Below, piece after piece: positions 44,612 through 53,021 of a stretch of DNA of 64,000 nt. Below the pieces are notes generated by a model. It saw only the letters and a list, made by a program, of their open reading frames with translations, ran no database searches and was not told the origin of the DNA. Location: positions 1 through 64,000 of the forward strand of contig JBKBIT010000004.1 in the NCBI GenBank assembly GCA_046297455.1, written 5' to 3'. Each line of letters begins with the position of its first letter. Position 1 is the first letter of the stretch. The position numbers were made by a program, and so were the translations under genes. The DNA is from ZYF759 sp046297455. GTDB taxonomy: Bacteria; Pseudomonadota; Alphaproteobacteria; Rhizobiales; Rhizobiaceae.

Positions 44612-46210
44612 ATGGACAAGTTCGACTACATCATCATTGGCGGTGGCTCGTCCGGTTGCGTCATGGCCAACCGCCTTTCCGAAGACTCCGGCGCACGCGT
44701 CCTCCTGATCGAGAGCGGCCGGCGCGACACCGACCGCTGGATCCACATCCCCGCGACCTTCTTCAAGATCATCGAGAAAGGGCGCGACATCGTCGCATAT
44801 GTCGGAGAGCCTTCCGACAGGCTCAACGGCCGGCCGTCGATCGTGATCCAGGGAAATGTGATCGGTGGCGGTTCTTCCATCAACGCAATGCTCTACGTTC
44901 GTGGCCAGAGTCAGGATTATGACGGCTGGGCCCAGGACGGGAACCGCGGCTGGAGCTTCTCAGATGTCCTGCCGGTTTTCCGCGATCTCGAAAACAACAT
45001 GGAGCACGCGGGCGAGTATCACGGCACGTCCGGAGAACTCCACGTATCCGAAACCGGCTTCCATCACCCGCTTTCGCGTGCGTTCATCCGCGCCGCGCAG
45101 GAGACCGGCATTCCCTACAATCCTGACTTCAATGGCGCCCGTCAGGAAGGCGTGGGCTTCTACCAGACAACGACGCATGATGGACGACGCTGGAGCGCCG
45201 CGCAGGCTTTCCTTCGCGAAGCCGAGAAACGCGACAATCTGAAAGTCCTGACGGAGACGCGCGTCGCCCGTATACTGTTCACGGCCAATCGGGCGACCGG
45301 CGTCGAGCTGGAAAACGGGAGTCGCTACGAGGCCGGCGGAGAGGTGGTGTTGTGCGCGGGCGCCCTTGAGACGCCGCGGCTGCTGCAACTCTCCGGCATC
45401 GGAGACGCCGAGCATCTGAAGAGCCACGGTATCGAGGTTGTCTCCGACCTTCCTGGCGTCGGCGAGAACTACCAGGACCATCTGGAGACAACTGTCCAGG
45501 GCGAGACGATCGACCCGATCTCGATCTTCGGCCAGGACAAGGGTTTCGCCTCCGTCCGTCACATGTTGCAATACCTCACGACCAGAACCGGCCTGCTCAC
45601 TTCCAATGTGGTCGAATGCGGCGGCTTCGTCGACGTTTCGGACGCCGGCATGCCGGACATCCAGTTTCACGTCTTGCCCTTCATGGTTGGCTGGGCCGAT
45701 CGCCCACCGATCGAGAAGCACGGCATCGCCATCGGCCCCTGCTTCCTGCGACCCAAATCGCGGGGCAGCGTGAAGCTGCGTTCAGCGAATTCAAAGGATC
45801 CTGCGCTGTTCGACGCCGGTACGTTCAGCGATCCCGACGACCTCGAAGTGCTCGTGCGTGGGCTTCAGAAGGGTATCGAGATCCTGGAGGCACCATCGCT
45901 GGCACGCCTCATCAAGCGCCGTGCGTTGCCAGAGCCCGGGGTCGAGAAGGATCCCGAGCGGCTTCGTGATTTCATCCGGCAGACCGCCAAGACGGTCTTC
46001 CATCCGGCGGGGACGGCCAAGATGGGGCCAAACACCGACAAGATGGCGGTTGTCGATACGGAATTGCGCGTGCGGGGAACGCGTGGGCTACGCGTCGCCG
46101 ATGCCTCGATCATGCCGCGCCTTATTTCGGGTAACACCAACGCGCCGACGATGATGATCGCCGAGCGTGCGGCGCGGTTCATTACCGGCAAGGAGAGCCT
46201 CGGCACCTGA
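44612..46210 (+). CDS. GMC-family FAD-dependent oxidoreductase (choline dehydrogenase-like)
   Basis: This 532-residue flavoenzyme has the N-terminal FAD loop IIIGGGSSGCVMANRLSE, GNVIGGGSSINAMLYVRGQ, and ELENGSRYEAGGEVVLCAGA. The C-terminal active-site region holds the conserved histidine in FHPAGTAKMG and the Asn in SGNTNAPTMMIAERAA. GMC enzymes oxidise alcohols without NAD. It forms an operon with the preceding ALDH. Choline dehydrogenase is the nearest named relative, but no betaine gene order is seen, so the substrate stays open. Confidence 0.92.
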   Translation: MDKFDYIIIGGGSSGCVMANRLSEDSGARVLLIESGRRDTDRWIHIPATFFKIIEKGRDIVAYVGEPSDRLNGRPSIVIQGNVIGGGSSINAMLYVRGQSQDYDGWAQDGNRGWSFSDVLPVFRDLENNMEHAGEYHGTSGELHVSETGFHHPLSRAFIRAAQETGIPYNPDFNGARQEGVGFYQTTTHDGRRWSAAQAFLREAEKRDNLKVLTETRVARILFTANRATGVELENGSRYEAGGEVVLCAGALETPRLLQLSGIGDAEHLKSHGIEVVSDLPGVGENYQDHLETTVQGETIDPISIFGQDKGFASVRHMLQYLTTRTGLLTSNVVECGGFVDVSDAGMPDIQFHVLPFMVGWADRPPIEKHGIAIGPCFLRPKSRGSVKLRSANSKDPALFDAGTFSDPDDLEVLVRGLQKGIEILEAPSLARLIKRRALPEPGVEKDPERLRDFIRQTAKTVFHPAGTAKMGPNTDKMAVVDTELRVRGTRGLRVADASIMPRLISGNTNAPTMMIAERAARFITGKESLGT

Positions 46211-46830
46211 CCGGGCGGAAATGCCGAAGGGAGGAGGCTTGACGTGAACGGAGGATGACAACTCTGGTAGTGCTCGTGCTGAGAACAAGAGCGTTATCCT
46301 GATCAAGCACGACATTGGCGAGGCGATCTCCATGGCAGATCGAATTGTCCTGCTTACGAACAGGCCAGCAACGGTCAAGGTCGTTCATGACGTCGATCTC
46401 AGGGATGGCCTACCAGGCGCTGTTCGCGCAGATCTGATCAGAACTGGATCTATGCCAAGCGCCCTCAGGCCTGGCTGATCGGCGAGGAGGCGAGCAAGAG
46501 CATCCTCGCGACGCTTGAGCAGCTCCTCGGCCGGCGGTGGCGAAGGCAGGCCGTCTCCCACCGCCTGCGCGCAGGAGTGCTTCCCAGGGGTGATGGGCTG
46601 TCCCGACCTCCCGCAAGGCGAAGTCGAACGGCTGACGCCGATCTACCTGGAAACCCTGCCGGCGGCGGCGCGCAACACGATGCGGGAGCAACTGGAAAAA
46701 GCACCGCCCGAAGCGCGCTCGCGGCTCATTGCAATCGGGATGTATCCTGATGGTGTGTATGGCAGATGGAAAGCGGCCTTAGTCCGCTGCGCTGTCAACC
46801 GGCATCGCGGCCAAATCGCCGCAACCAAGG
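46211..46830. other. Junction of gene fragments between GMC oxidoreductase and phnF
   Basis: These 620 bases contain the 3' end of an ABC ATPase (46284-46425) and a piece of an XRE-cupin gene (46805-46886, which continues into phnF). Between them, 46500-46790 has an open forward frame of uncertain coding value with no family I recognise. The region looks like successive deletions and insertions, not a functional intergenic space. Confidence 0.5.
46284..46425 (+). pseudogene. ABC ATPase C-terminal fragment (NitT/TauT type)
   Basis: The frame from 46284 encodes SVILIKHDIGEAISMADRI, then VLLTNRPATVK. This matches the H-loop (THD-EA) and C-terminal region of NitT/TauT ATPases. It lacks a start, Walker A, signature and Walker B, and runs into a TGA soon after. 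It is a remnant of a lost transporter operon. Confidence 0.6.
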
Positions 46831-46886
46831 TCATCGAGATTTCGTATCGCTTGCAAGATGCCGCGCCGGTCCGCTCGGCGCATCGT
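46805..46886 (+). repeat. Degraded copy of part of the XRE-cupin regulator gene
   Basis: These 82 bases align with the reverse complement of 31892-31974 with five substitutions and one single-base deletion (about 93% identity). They correspond to the cupin segment AAKSLQPMVIEIPYRSQNAA and PVRSAHR; the deletion shifts the frame. The segment is a relic and also supplies, in antisense, the last codons of phnF. Confidence 0.8.
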
Positions 46887-47634
46887 CGCTCGGCCCGTCG
46901 ATCGTGAGTTCGACGCGATCGGCGGCAAACAGCGTCCTGGAGAACTGGATCGGATGCGACCGCACATCTTCGTTGATGGCGGTGGTCACCAGCATGATGG
47001 CCCCTGGCGACAATCGGAGATCCTCCAACTGCCCCGAATCGGCGTGTGCCGCTGTGATCGAGGTGAATTTTCGGGAGTAGTCGGAAACGCCGAACTGTCG
47101 AAGGGCCCGGGTGATGGATCCCGTCGTGGCGAGGGCCTGCTCCATACCTGAGAAACGCTTTGCCTCGAACCAGTGCGTGGCGAGAGCGATCGGCCAGCCA
47201 TCGGCTTCGCTCAGCGTCCGCACGCGCAACACCCCAGCGCCCGCTGGAAGGGCAAGTCCCTCCGCGACAATCGGGTCTGCCGGCTCGATGGCGGCATCGA
47301 GCAGCCGCGCGCGCGTCTGGCGCGCCTGGCCGGCCAATCCCTCGGAAAAGCGGGTGCGCCGGGAGATCGGATAGGTGAGACGGCTGCGCTTCGTCACCGT
47401 CGAGCCATGACCCTGGCGCGTTGTCACCACACCCTCCGCCACCAGCGCGGCAATCGCCGCCCGTACCGTGTGACGATTGACGCCAAAGCGCTCCGAGAGC
47501 GTGTTTTCTGGCGGCAGGCGCTCGCCTTCGGCTGGCTGGCCGGCGGCGATCTCTTGGCGCAGGCGGTCGGCAATCTGCCGCCAGACGGCGATGCCGGAGC
47601 GGCGGTCGGGCATGTTGGGCAGGGTGGATGTCAT
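46831..47634 (-). CDS. phnF: GntR/HutC-family regulator PhnF of phosphonate genes
   Basis: This 267-residue regulator has a GntR winged helix (WRQIADRLRQEIAAGQPAEG, then LSERFGVNRHTVRAAIAALV) and a UTRA effector domain (LRVRTLSEADGWPIALATHW, FSGMEQALATTGSI). The family regulator of phn operons is PhnF. It diverges from phnG. The last 18 codons are read antisense through the XRE-cupin relic, so the native C-terminus is probably replaced. Starts: ATG at 47634 overlaps a Pho box; ATG at 47613 would leave the box upstream. Confidence 0.88.
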   Translation of the reverse strand: MTSTLPNMPDRRSGIAVWRQIADRLRQEIAAGQPAEGERLPPENTLSERFGVNRHTVRAAIAALVAEGVVTTRQGHGSTVTKRSRLTYPISRRTRFSEGLAGQARQTRARLLDAAIEPADPIVAEGLALPAGAGVLRVRTLSEADGWPIALATHWFEAKRFSGMEQALATTGSITRALRQFGVSDYSRKFTSITAAHADSGQLEDLRLSPGAIMLVTTAINEDVRSHPIQFSRTLFAADRVELTIDGPSDDAPSGPARHLASDTKSR

Positions 47635-47645
47635 CCGGCTGTCAT
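47628..47645 (+). promoter_or_regulatory. Pho box upstream of phnG
   Basis: ATGTCAT (47628-47634), four bases CCGG, then CTGTCAT (47639-47645) match 13 of 14 positions of the PhoB site CTGTCAT-N4-CTGTCAT. The orientation fits activation of phnGHIJKL, 71 bases downstream. The site overlaps the phnF start region, so PhoB could also affect phnF. Confidence 0.8.
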
Positions 47646-47673
47646 GGACAAGACTTAACGATGCAGATATGGT

Positions 47674-47689
47674 ATCTAGTTGTATAGAT
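47674..47689. promoter_or_regulatory. Candidate PhnF operator in the phnF-phnG gap
   Basis: ATCTA (47674-47678) and TAGAT (47685-47689) are perfect inverted repeats separated by 6 bases, and TGG precedes them. The site sits between the Pho box and the phnG start, where a GntR/HutC-family repressor would block transcription. GntR/HutC sites are short palindromes of this kind. Binding by PhnF is inferred from position. Confidence 0.5.
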
Positions 47690-47715
47690 GAATAGACAAA
47701 TTGGCAAGACCTGAC

Positions 47716-48183
47716 ATGATGGACGGCGCATTCGATCTCGAAAGCCCTGAAGCCCGCCAAAGACGCATGTCGGTGCTGGCCGGTGCTGGGGGCGACGAAC
47801 TGCGCCGATTGTGGGTTGCGGCTGGCATCGCAGTCGAGGCCCAGCCGGTGCGCGGTCCCGAGACCGGGTTGGCAACGGTGCGCGGACGGATCGGTGGCGG
47901 TGGCAGCCCCTTCAATGTCGGTGAAGTGACCGTGACGCGAGCGACGGTGCGGTTACCGGGGGGGCAGATCGGGCACGCCTACGCGGTCGGACGGGACCAC
48001 GAAAAAGCGTTCATCAGCGCCACGATCGACGCGCTGTGCCAGGACCCTTCCTGGGCGGCGCGGATCGAGCAGCACGTGATCGTACCCCTGGCGAACGCGC
48101 GGGAGCAGGACGACAGGCGAAAGCGCGAAGAAACCGCGGCAACGAAGGTCGACTTCTTCACCATGGTGAGGGGCGAGGATTGA
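47716..48183 (+). CDS. phnG: Carbon-phosphorus lyase subunit PhnG
   Basis: This 155-residue protein has PhnG features: RMSVLAGAGGDELRRLW near residue 20, GGGGSPFNVGEVTVTRATV and GHAYAVGRDHEKAFISATIDAL. PhnG is part of the PhnGHIJ core that, with PhnI, attaches phosphonate to ribose. First gene of the operon after the Pho box. Double ATG (47716/47719) leaves the start uncertain by one codon. It overlaps the phnH start. Confidence 0.95.
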   Translation: MMDGAFDLESPEARQRRMSVLAGAGGDELRRLWVAAGIAVEAQPVRGPETGLATVRGRIGGGGSPFNVGEVTVTRATVRLPGGQIGHAYAVGRDHEKAFISATIDALCQDPSWAARIEQHVIVPLANAREQDDRRKREETAATKVDFFTMVRGED

Positions 48184-48791
48184 TGCAGAACCTGTCGACG
48201 ATTGAAGGCGGCTTTGCCGATGCGGCGCTTGGCTCTCAAAGCGTGTTCCGAGCGGTGATGGACGCGATGGCGATGCCCGGCACCGTTCGGCCCTTGCCGG
48301 CGCTTGTCACGCCCCCCGCGCCCCTTTCCCCTGTTGCTGCAGCGGTGGCGCTCACGCTGGTCGATGCCGATACGCCTGTCTGGCTTGATCCGCCGCTGGC
48401 CCGCGTGGCTGCCGTTCGCCAATGGCTGGGGTTCCAGTCCGGCGCGCCAGTTGTCGACTGCCCGGCGGAGGCGCATTTCGCGCTTATCGCCGAACCCGCC
48501 TCTATGCCCAGCCTGGAAAATTTCGCGCAAGGGAGTCAGAACTATCCCGACCGATCCGCGACGCTGATCCTGCAGGTCGATGGCTTCGATGCAGGCGAAC
48601 GGCTCGTGCTTGAAGGGCCGGGGATCGAGGCCACCCAGCGTCTCGCCGCGCATATGATGCCACGTCATTTTTGCGAGCAATGGCGCCAGAACAATGCGCG
48701 CTTTCCGCGCGGCGTCGACCTTGTCCTGGCCGGGCCGGACGCCGTCGTTGCCCTGCCGCGCACCACGCGCATCGCTGACGGGAAGGGCTAA
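48183..48791 (+). CDS. phnH: Carbon-phosphorus lyase subunit PhnH
   Basis: This 202-residue protein starts with a helix (GGFADAALGSQSVFRAVMDA) followed by the conserved MAMPGTVRPLPAL. Later are the conserved FPRGVDLVLAGPDAVVALPRTTRI. PhnH stabilises the C-P lyase core. Its ATG overlaps the phnG stop and phnI begins 3 bases after its own stop. Confidence 0.94.
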   Translation: MQNLSTIEGGFADAALGSQSVFRAVMDAMAMPGTVRPLPALVTPPAPLSPVAAAVALTLVDADTPVWLDPPLARVAAVRQWLGFQSGAPVVDCPAEAHFALIAEPASMPSLENFAQGSQNYPDRSATLILQVDGFDAGERLVLEGPGIEATQRLAAHMMPRHFCEQWRQNNARFPRGVDLVLAGPDAVVALPRTTRIADGKG

Positions 48792-48794
48792 ACC

Positions 48795-49898
48795 ATGTAT
48801 GTGGCGGTGAAGGGCGGCGACGCTGCCATCCGCAATGCCCATCGGTTGCTCGACGATCGCCGCCGCGGTGACCGCTCCGTGCCGGCGCTGACGCTCGATC
48901 AGATCGTCGAACAGTTGGCGCTAGCGGTCGATCGTGTGATGGCCGAAGGGTCGCTCTATGACAGGGAGCTTGCCGCGCTCGCCGTCAAGCAGGCTCGCGG
49001 CGACATGATCGAAGCGATCTTCCTGGTGCGCGCCTACCGCACGACGCTTCCCCGTTTTGGCTACACACGGCCGGTCGACACCGCCGCGATGCAGGTCGAG
49101 CGGCGTGTGTCGGCGACCTACAAGGATTTGCCGGGCGGGCAGTTGCTGGGCCCAACCTTCGATTACACCCATCGGCTGCTGGATCCGGAACTGGCCGGCG
49201 ACACCGAAAGCCGATCGGCCGAACGCCGCGAGGGGCCGGAAGAGCCGATGCCGCGCGTCTCCGACATTCTTGCGGCAGAGGGCCTCATCGAGGAGGATGG
49301 AGGGCTTCCCGAAGGCCACCGCACCGGCGACATCACCCGCGAGCCGCTGGAGTTTCCGTTGAACCGTGATTCCCGGTTGCAGGCGCTGGCCCGCGGCGAC
49401 GAGGGCTTCCTGCTGGCGCTCGCCTATTCGACGCAGCGCGGCTATGCCCGCTCGCACCCCTTCGTGGGCGAGATACGCATCGGCGAGGTCGAGTTGGAAC
49501 TGGAGGTCGCCGAACTGGATTTTCCCGTGCCGCTCGGCCGCATCCGCGTCACAGAATGCCAGATGGTCAACCAGTTCAAGGGATCGGCCAAGGCGCCGCC
49601 GCAATTCACCCGTGGCTATGGCCTGGTCTTCGGCCAGTCGGAACGCAAGGCCATGGCCATGTCGCTCTGCGATCGAGCGCTGCGGGCGGGCGAGCTGGGC
49701 GAGGATTTGACGGCTCCCGCCCAGGACGAGGAGTTCGTCATTTCCCATTCCGACAATGTCCAGGCGACCGGCTTCGTCGAGCACCTGAAGCTGCCGCACT
49801 ATGTCGACTTCCAGGCCGAACTCGATCTGGTACGGCGTTTGCGCAGGGAAGCTGAGAAGCGGCAGGCGGAAGATCAGCGGCAGGAGGCCGCGGAATGA
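48795..49898 (+). CDS. phnI: Carbon-phosphorus lyase subunit PhnI (nucleosidase)
   Basis: This 367-residue protein is the nucleosidase of the C-P lyase complex: it replaces adenine of ATP with the phosphonate to give ribose 1-phosphonate 5-triphosphate. Family segments include MYVAVKGGDAAIRNAHRLL at the start, LPRFGYTRPVDT, RRVSATYKDLPGGQLLGPTFDYTHRLLD and SHSDNVQATGFVEHLKLPHYVDFQ. The stop overlaps the ATG of phnJ. Confidence 0.95.
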   Translation: MYVAVKGGDAAIRNAHRLLDDRRRGDRSVPALTLDQIVEQLALAVDRVMAEGSLYDRELAALAVKQARGDMIEAIFLVRAYRTTLPRFGYTRPVDTAAMQVERRVSATYKDLPGGQLLGPTFDYTHRLLDPELAGDTESRSAERREGPEEPMPRVSDILAAEGLIEEDGGLPEGHRTGDITREPLEFPLNRDSRLQALARGDEGFLLALAYSTQRGYARSHPFVGEIRIGEVELELEVAELDFPVPLGRIRVTECQMVNQFKGSAKAPPQFTRGYGLVFGQSERKAMAMSLCDRALRAGELGEDLTAPAQDEEFVISHSDNVQATGFVEHLKLPHYVDFQAELDLVRRLRREAEKRQAEDQRQEAAE

Positions 49899-50749
49899 AC
49901 GCGCACCAGACGGCCTACAATTTCGCCTATCTCGACGAACAGACCAAGCGCATGATCCGGCGCGCCATCCTCAAGGCGATCGCCATTCCCGGTTACCAGG
50001 TGCCGTTCGCCAGCCGCGAGATGCCGATGCCCTATGGCTGGGGCACGGGCGGGGTACAGGTGACGGCCGCGATCATCGGCCCCGACGATGTGCTGAAGGT
50101 CATCGACCAGGGCGCCGATGACACCACCAACGCGGTTTCCATACGAGCCTTTTTCGAGAAGGTCGCGCGCGTGGCGGTAACGACAAGAACCGCCGAGGCC
50201 ACCATCATCCAGACCCGCCACCGCATTCCCGAAATGCCGCTCGCCGCCGGGCAGGTGCTGGTCTACCAGGTCCCGATTCCCGAACCCTTGCGCTTTCTGG
50301 AGCCGCGCGAGACGGAGACCCGCACCATGCATGCGCTGGAGGAATACGGCCTCATGCATGTGAAGCTCTACGAGGACATCGCCCGCCACGGCCGCATCGC
50401 GACTTCCTATGCCTATCCGGTGAAGGTCGAGGGGCGCTACGTCATGGACCCCTCGCCGACGCCAAAATTTGACAATCCCAAGATGGACATGTCGCCCGCG
50501 TTGCAGCTCTTCGGCGCCGGCCGCGAAAAGCGCATCTATGCCGTGCCGCCTTTCACAAAGGTCATCAGCCTCGACTTCGAGGACCACCCCTTCGAGATCC
50601 AGAAATTCGACCAGCCCTGCGCGCTCTGCGGCTCCAAGGGCGTCTATCTGGACGAGGTCATCCTCGACGATCGCGGTGGGCGCATGTTCGTCTGTTCCGA
50701 CACCGATCATTGCGAGGAGACCCGTGCCGCGGCAGAGGAAAGCCGATGA
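49895..50749 (+). CDS. phnJ: Carbon-phosphorus lyase PhnJ (radical SAM)
   Basis: PhnJ cleaves the C-P bond of ribosyl phosphonates with a 4Fe-4S cluster and S-adenosylmethionine, releasing the alkane and a ribose cyclic phosphate. The 284-residue protein has the cysteines of the cluster/catalytic region at about 242, 245, 267 and 273 (PCALCGSKG and FVCSDTDHC), one residue off the E. coli positions. LYEDIARHGRIATSYAYPVKV is conserved. It overlaps both phnI and phnK. Confidence 0.96.
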   Translation: MNAHQTAYNFAYLDEQTKRMIRRAILKAIAIPGYQVPFASREMPMPYGWGTGGVQVTAAIIGPDDVLKVIDQGADDTTNAVSIRAFFEKVARVAVTTRTAEATIIQTRHRIPEMPLAAGQVLVYQVPIPEPLRFLEPRETETRTMHALEEYGLMHVKLYEDIARHGRIATSYAYPVKVEGRYVMDPSPTPKFDNPKMDMSPALQLFGAGREKRIYAVPPFTKVISLDFEDHPFEIQKFDQPCALCGSKGVYLDEVILDDRGGRMFVCSDTDHCEETRAAAEESR

Positions 50750-51525
50750 GCGCCGACACGCCGTTGCTGAAGGTTTCGTCCGTCTCGAAATTCTACGGCT
50801 CCCACATCGGCTGCGAGGACGTCTCCTTCGAGCTCTGGCCCGGCGAGGTGCTGGCCGTGGTGGGGGAATCGGGTTCGGGCAAGACAACGCTTCTCAACTG
50901 CCTGTCGACCCGCTTGATGCCGACCTCCGGCAGTGTTTCCTACCGCATGCGCGACGGCGACTGGCGCGACATCTACGCCATGAGCGAGGCCGAAAGGCGC
51001 GTGCTGATGCGCACCGACTGGGGCTTCGTGCACCAGAACCCGGCCGACGGGCTGCGCATGACAGTCTCGGCCGGCGCCAATGTCGGCGAAAGGCTGATGG
51101 CGCTCGGTCATCGCCATTATGGCGACATCCGTGCCAGCGCCGTCGACTGGCTGGAGCGGGTGGAAATCGCGTCGGACCGCGTCGACGACCAGCCGCGCGC
51201 CTTTTCAGGCGGCATGCGCCAGCGCTTGCAGATCGCGCGCAACCTGGTCACCGACCCGCGCCTCGTCTTCATGGACGAGCCGACTGGAGGGCTGGACGTG
51301 TCGGTGCAGGCACGCTTACTCGACCTGTTGCGCGGCCTCGTGCGCGACCTGGGTCTGGCGGCAATCGTCGTCACCCACGACCTCGCCGTGGCGCGTCTTC
51401 TCTCGGACCGGATGATCGTGATGAAGGATGGGCGCATGGTCGAGCACGGCCTGACGGACCGGGTGCTCGACGATCCCCGCGCGCCCTACACCCAACTTCT
51501 GGTCTCCTCGATCCTGCAGGTCTGA
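50746..51525 (+). CDS. phnK: C-P lyase-associated ATPase PhnK
   Basis: This 259-residue ABC-type ATPase has Walker A (GESGSGKTTLLNC), the signature AFSGGMRQRLQIARNL, Walker B (LVFMDEPTGGLDVSVQ) and the switch histidine in VVTHDLAVARLLSD. PhnK binds the C-P lyase core complex, not a transporter. The N-terminal sequence DTPLLKVSSVSKFYGSHIGC and its position after phnJ support the assignment. Confidence 0.94.
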   Translation: MSADTPLLKVSSVSKFYGSHIGCEDVSFELWPGEVLAVVGESGSGKTTLLNCLSTRLMPTSGSVSYRMRDGDWRDIYAMSEAERRVLMRTDWGFVHQNPADGLRMTVSAGANVGERLMALGHRHYGDIRASAVDWLERVEIASDRVDDQPRAFSGGMRQRLQIARNLVTDPRLVFMDEPTGGLDVSVQARLLDLLRGLVRDLGLAAIVVTHDLAVARLLSDRMIVMKDGRMVEHGLTDRVLDDPRAPYTQLLVSSILQV

Positions 51526-51527
51526 CG

Positions 51528-52235
51528 ATGCCCAACCCACTTGTGCTCTCCGACGTAGCCAAGACCTTCACCATGCATTTGCAAGGCGGCATCCGGCTGG
51601 CGGTAGTTGAAAACGTCTCCTTCGCCGTTTCCGCCGGTGAATGCGCGGTGCTGGGCGGGCCGTCGGGGGCGGGCAAGAGCTCCATCCTGAAGATGATCTA
51701 CGGCAACTATGCCGCCGATGGCGGGCAGATCATCGTCAGCCATGGCGAGCAGCTGGTCGATATCGTCACCGCCGATCCGCGCACGGTGCTCGAACTGCGC
51801 CGCCATACGATCGGCTATGTCAGCCAATTCCTGAGGGCCGTTCCCCGTGTCCCTGCGCTCGACGTGGTGGCCGAACCGCTTGTCGCAAGAGGAGCGGATG
51901 CTGAGACCGCGCGCGCCCGGGCCGCCGCCCTTCTGGAGCGTCTCAATCTCCCTGACCGCCTTTGGCAACTGCCGCCGGCGACCTTTTCGGGTGGCGAGCA
52001 ACAGCGCGTGAACGTGGCGCGCGGCTTCATCACCGATCATCCTATCCTGCTCCTTGACGAGCCCACGGCCTCGCTCGACGCCGCCAATCGCAAGGTGGTG
52101 GCGCAGCTGATCGCCGAGAAGAAGCAGGCGGGTGTGGCGCTGCTGGGCATCTTCCATGATGCCGAGATGCGCGAGGAAGTGGCCGACCGGATAGTCGACG
52201 TCACCGGCTTCGCGCCGCGAAGGAGCGCGGCATGA
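51528..52235 (+). CDS. phnL: C-P lyase-associated ATPase PhnL
   Basis: This 235-residue ABC-type ATPase has Walker A (GPSGAGKSSILKMIYG), the signature TFSGGEQQRVNVARGF, Walker B (ILLLDEPTASLDAAN) and an H-loop GIFHDAEMREEVADR. PhnL works with PhnK on the C-P lyase core. It overlaps the acetyltransferase start by ATGA and begins 2 bases after the phnK stop. Confidence 0.94.
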   Translation: MPNPLVLSDVAKTFTMHLQGGIRLAVVENVSFAVSAGECAVLGGPSGAGKSSILKMIYGNYAADGGQIIVSHGEQLVDIVTADPRTVLELRRHTIGYVSQFLRAVPRVPALDVVAEPLVARGADAETARARAAALLERLNLPDRLWQLPPATFSGGEQQRVNVARGFITDHPILLLDEPTASLDAANRKVVAQLIAEKKQAGVALLGIFHDAEMREEVADRIVDVTGFAPRRSAA

Positions 52236-52846
52236 CAAGGCTTTCCGAAGAACCTTTGGTTCACCAGACGGCTGAAGTCGCGGGCTCGACGCTGGGTCGC
52301 TACACGGAAGTCGCCGAGCGCTGCCGGGTCCATGAGACGGTGCTCGGCGACTACTCCTACATGATGCAGGATTGCGGGGTCTGGTGCGCGGAAATCGGCA
52401 AGTTCGCCAACATCGCCGCGGCGGTGCGCATCAATGCCACCAACCATCCCACGTGGCGCGCCACGCTGCACCATTTCACCTACCGCGCCGGCGATTATTG
52501 GGACGACGCCGAAAACGAGGCCGGTTTCTTCGACTGGCGGCGGTCGAACAGGGTCCGCATCGGTCACGACACCTGGTTCGGGCACGGCTCGACCGTGCTG
52601 CCGGGCGTCACGATCGGCGACGGGGCGGTCATCGGCGCGGGCGCCGTCGTCTCGAAGGATGTCGCCCCCTACCAGATCGTCGGTGGGGTCCCGGCAAGGC
52701 CCATCCGCGACCGCTTCGAACCGGCGATCGCCGACAGGCTTCGGGCGCTGGCCTGGTGGGACTGGGATCATCTGCGTCTGCGCGGCGCACTTGGCGATTT
52801 CCGCGATCTCACCATCGAGGCTTTTCTCGAAAAGCATGGTGGTTGA
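52232..52846 (+). CDS. Hexapeptide-repeat acetyltransferase associated with phosphonate operons
   Basis: This 204-residue protein has left-handed beta-helix repeats (VRIGHDTWFGHGSTVLPGV, VIGAGAVVSKDVAPYQIVGG) typical of xenobiotic/maltose O-acetyltransferases; the catalytic histidine is likely in INATNHPTW. Members of this family (often called phn threonine-family acetyltransferases) occur in rhizobial phn operons. It may acetylate aminoalkylphosphonates as a substitute for PhnO; the substrate is inferred. Last gene of the phnG unit. Confidence 0.85.
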   Translation: MTRLSEEPLVHQTAEVAGSTLGRYTEVAERCRVHETVLGDYSYMMQDCGVWCAEIGKFANIAAAVRINATNHPTWRATLHHFTYRAGDYWDDAENEAGFFDWRRSNRVRIGHDTWFGHGSTVLPGVTIGDGAVIGAGAVVSKDVAPYQIVGGVPARPIRDRFEPAIADRLRALAWWDWDHLRLRGALGDFRDLTIEAFLEKHGG

Positions 52847-52891
52847 GCAACTGCCGCAAAAGCGTGCAACGCCGTCCAGCGACGCTGTTTA

Positions 52892-52909
52892 TTGTCATCG
52901 AACTGTCCG
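52892..52909 (+). promoter_or_regulatory. Pho box upstream of phnD
   Basis: TTGTCAT (52892-52898), four bases CGAA, then CTGTCCG (52903-52909) match 11 of 14 positions of the PhoB site. A further CTGTCAT half-site stands at 52989-52995. The sites precede the phnD start (53022), so the transporter part has its own phosphate-responsive promoter. Confidence 0.65.
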
Positions 52910-53021
52910 AAATACTTCAACGCATTGTCGCACAAGGCCGCTAGGGCTTGAGGCGTCGGGTGGCTCTACCGCCTCACCCGAACGAATTCTGTCATCAGGT
53001 CCTCAAGCGTTGGAGCCATAC

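Noticed and set aside
46515..46907. Forward open frame of 130 codons upstream of the phnF 3' end
   Set aside because: It resembles no known family, has no ribosome-binding site that convinces, and runs through the XRE-cupin relic in a broken frame; I kept it only as part of the decay zone.
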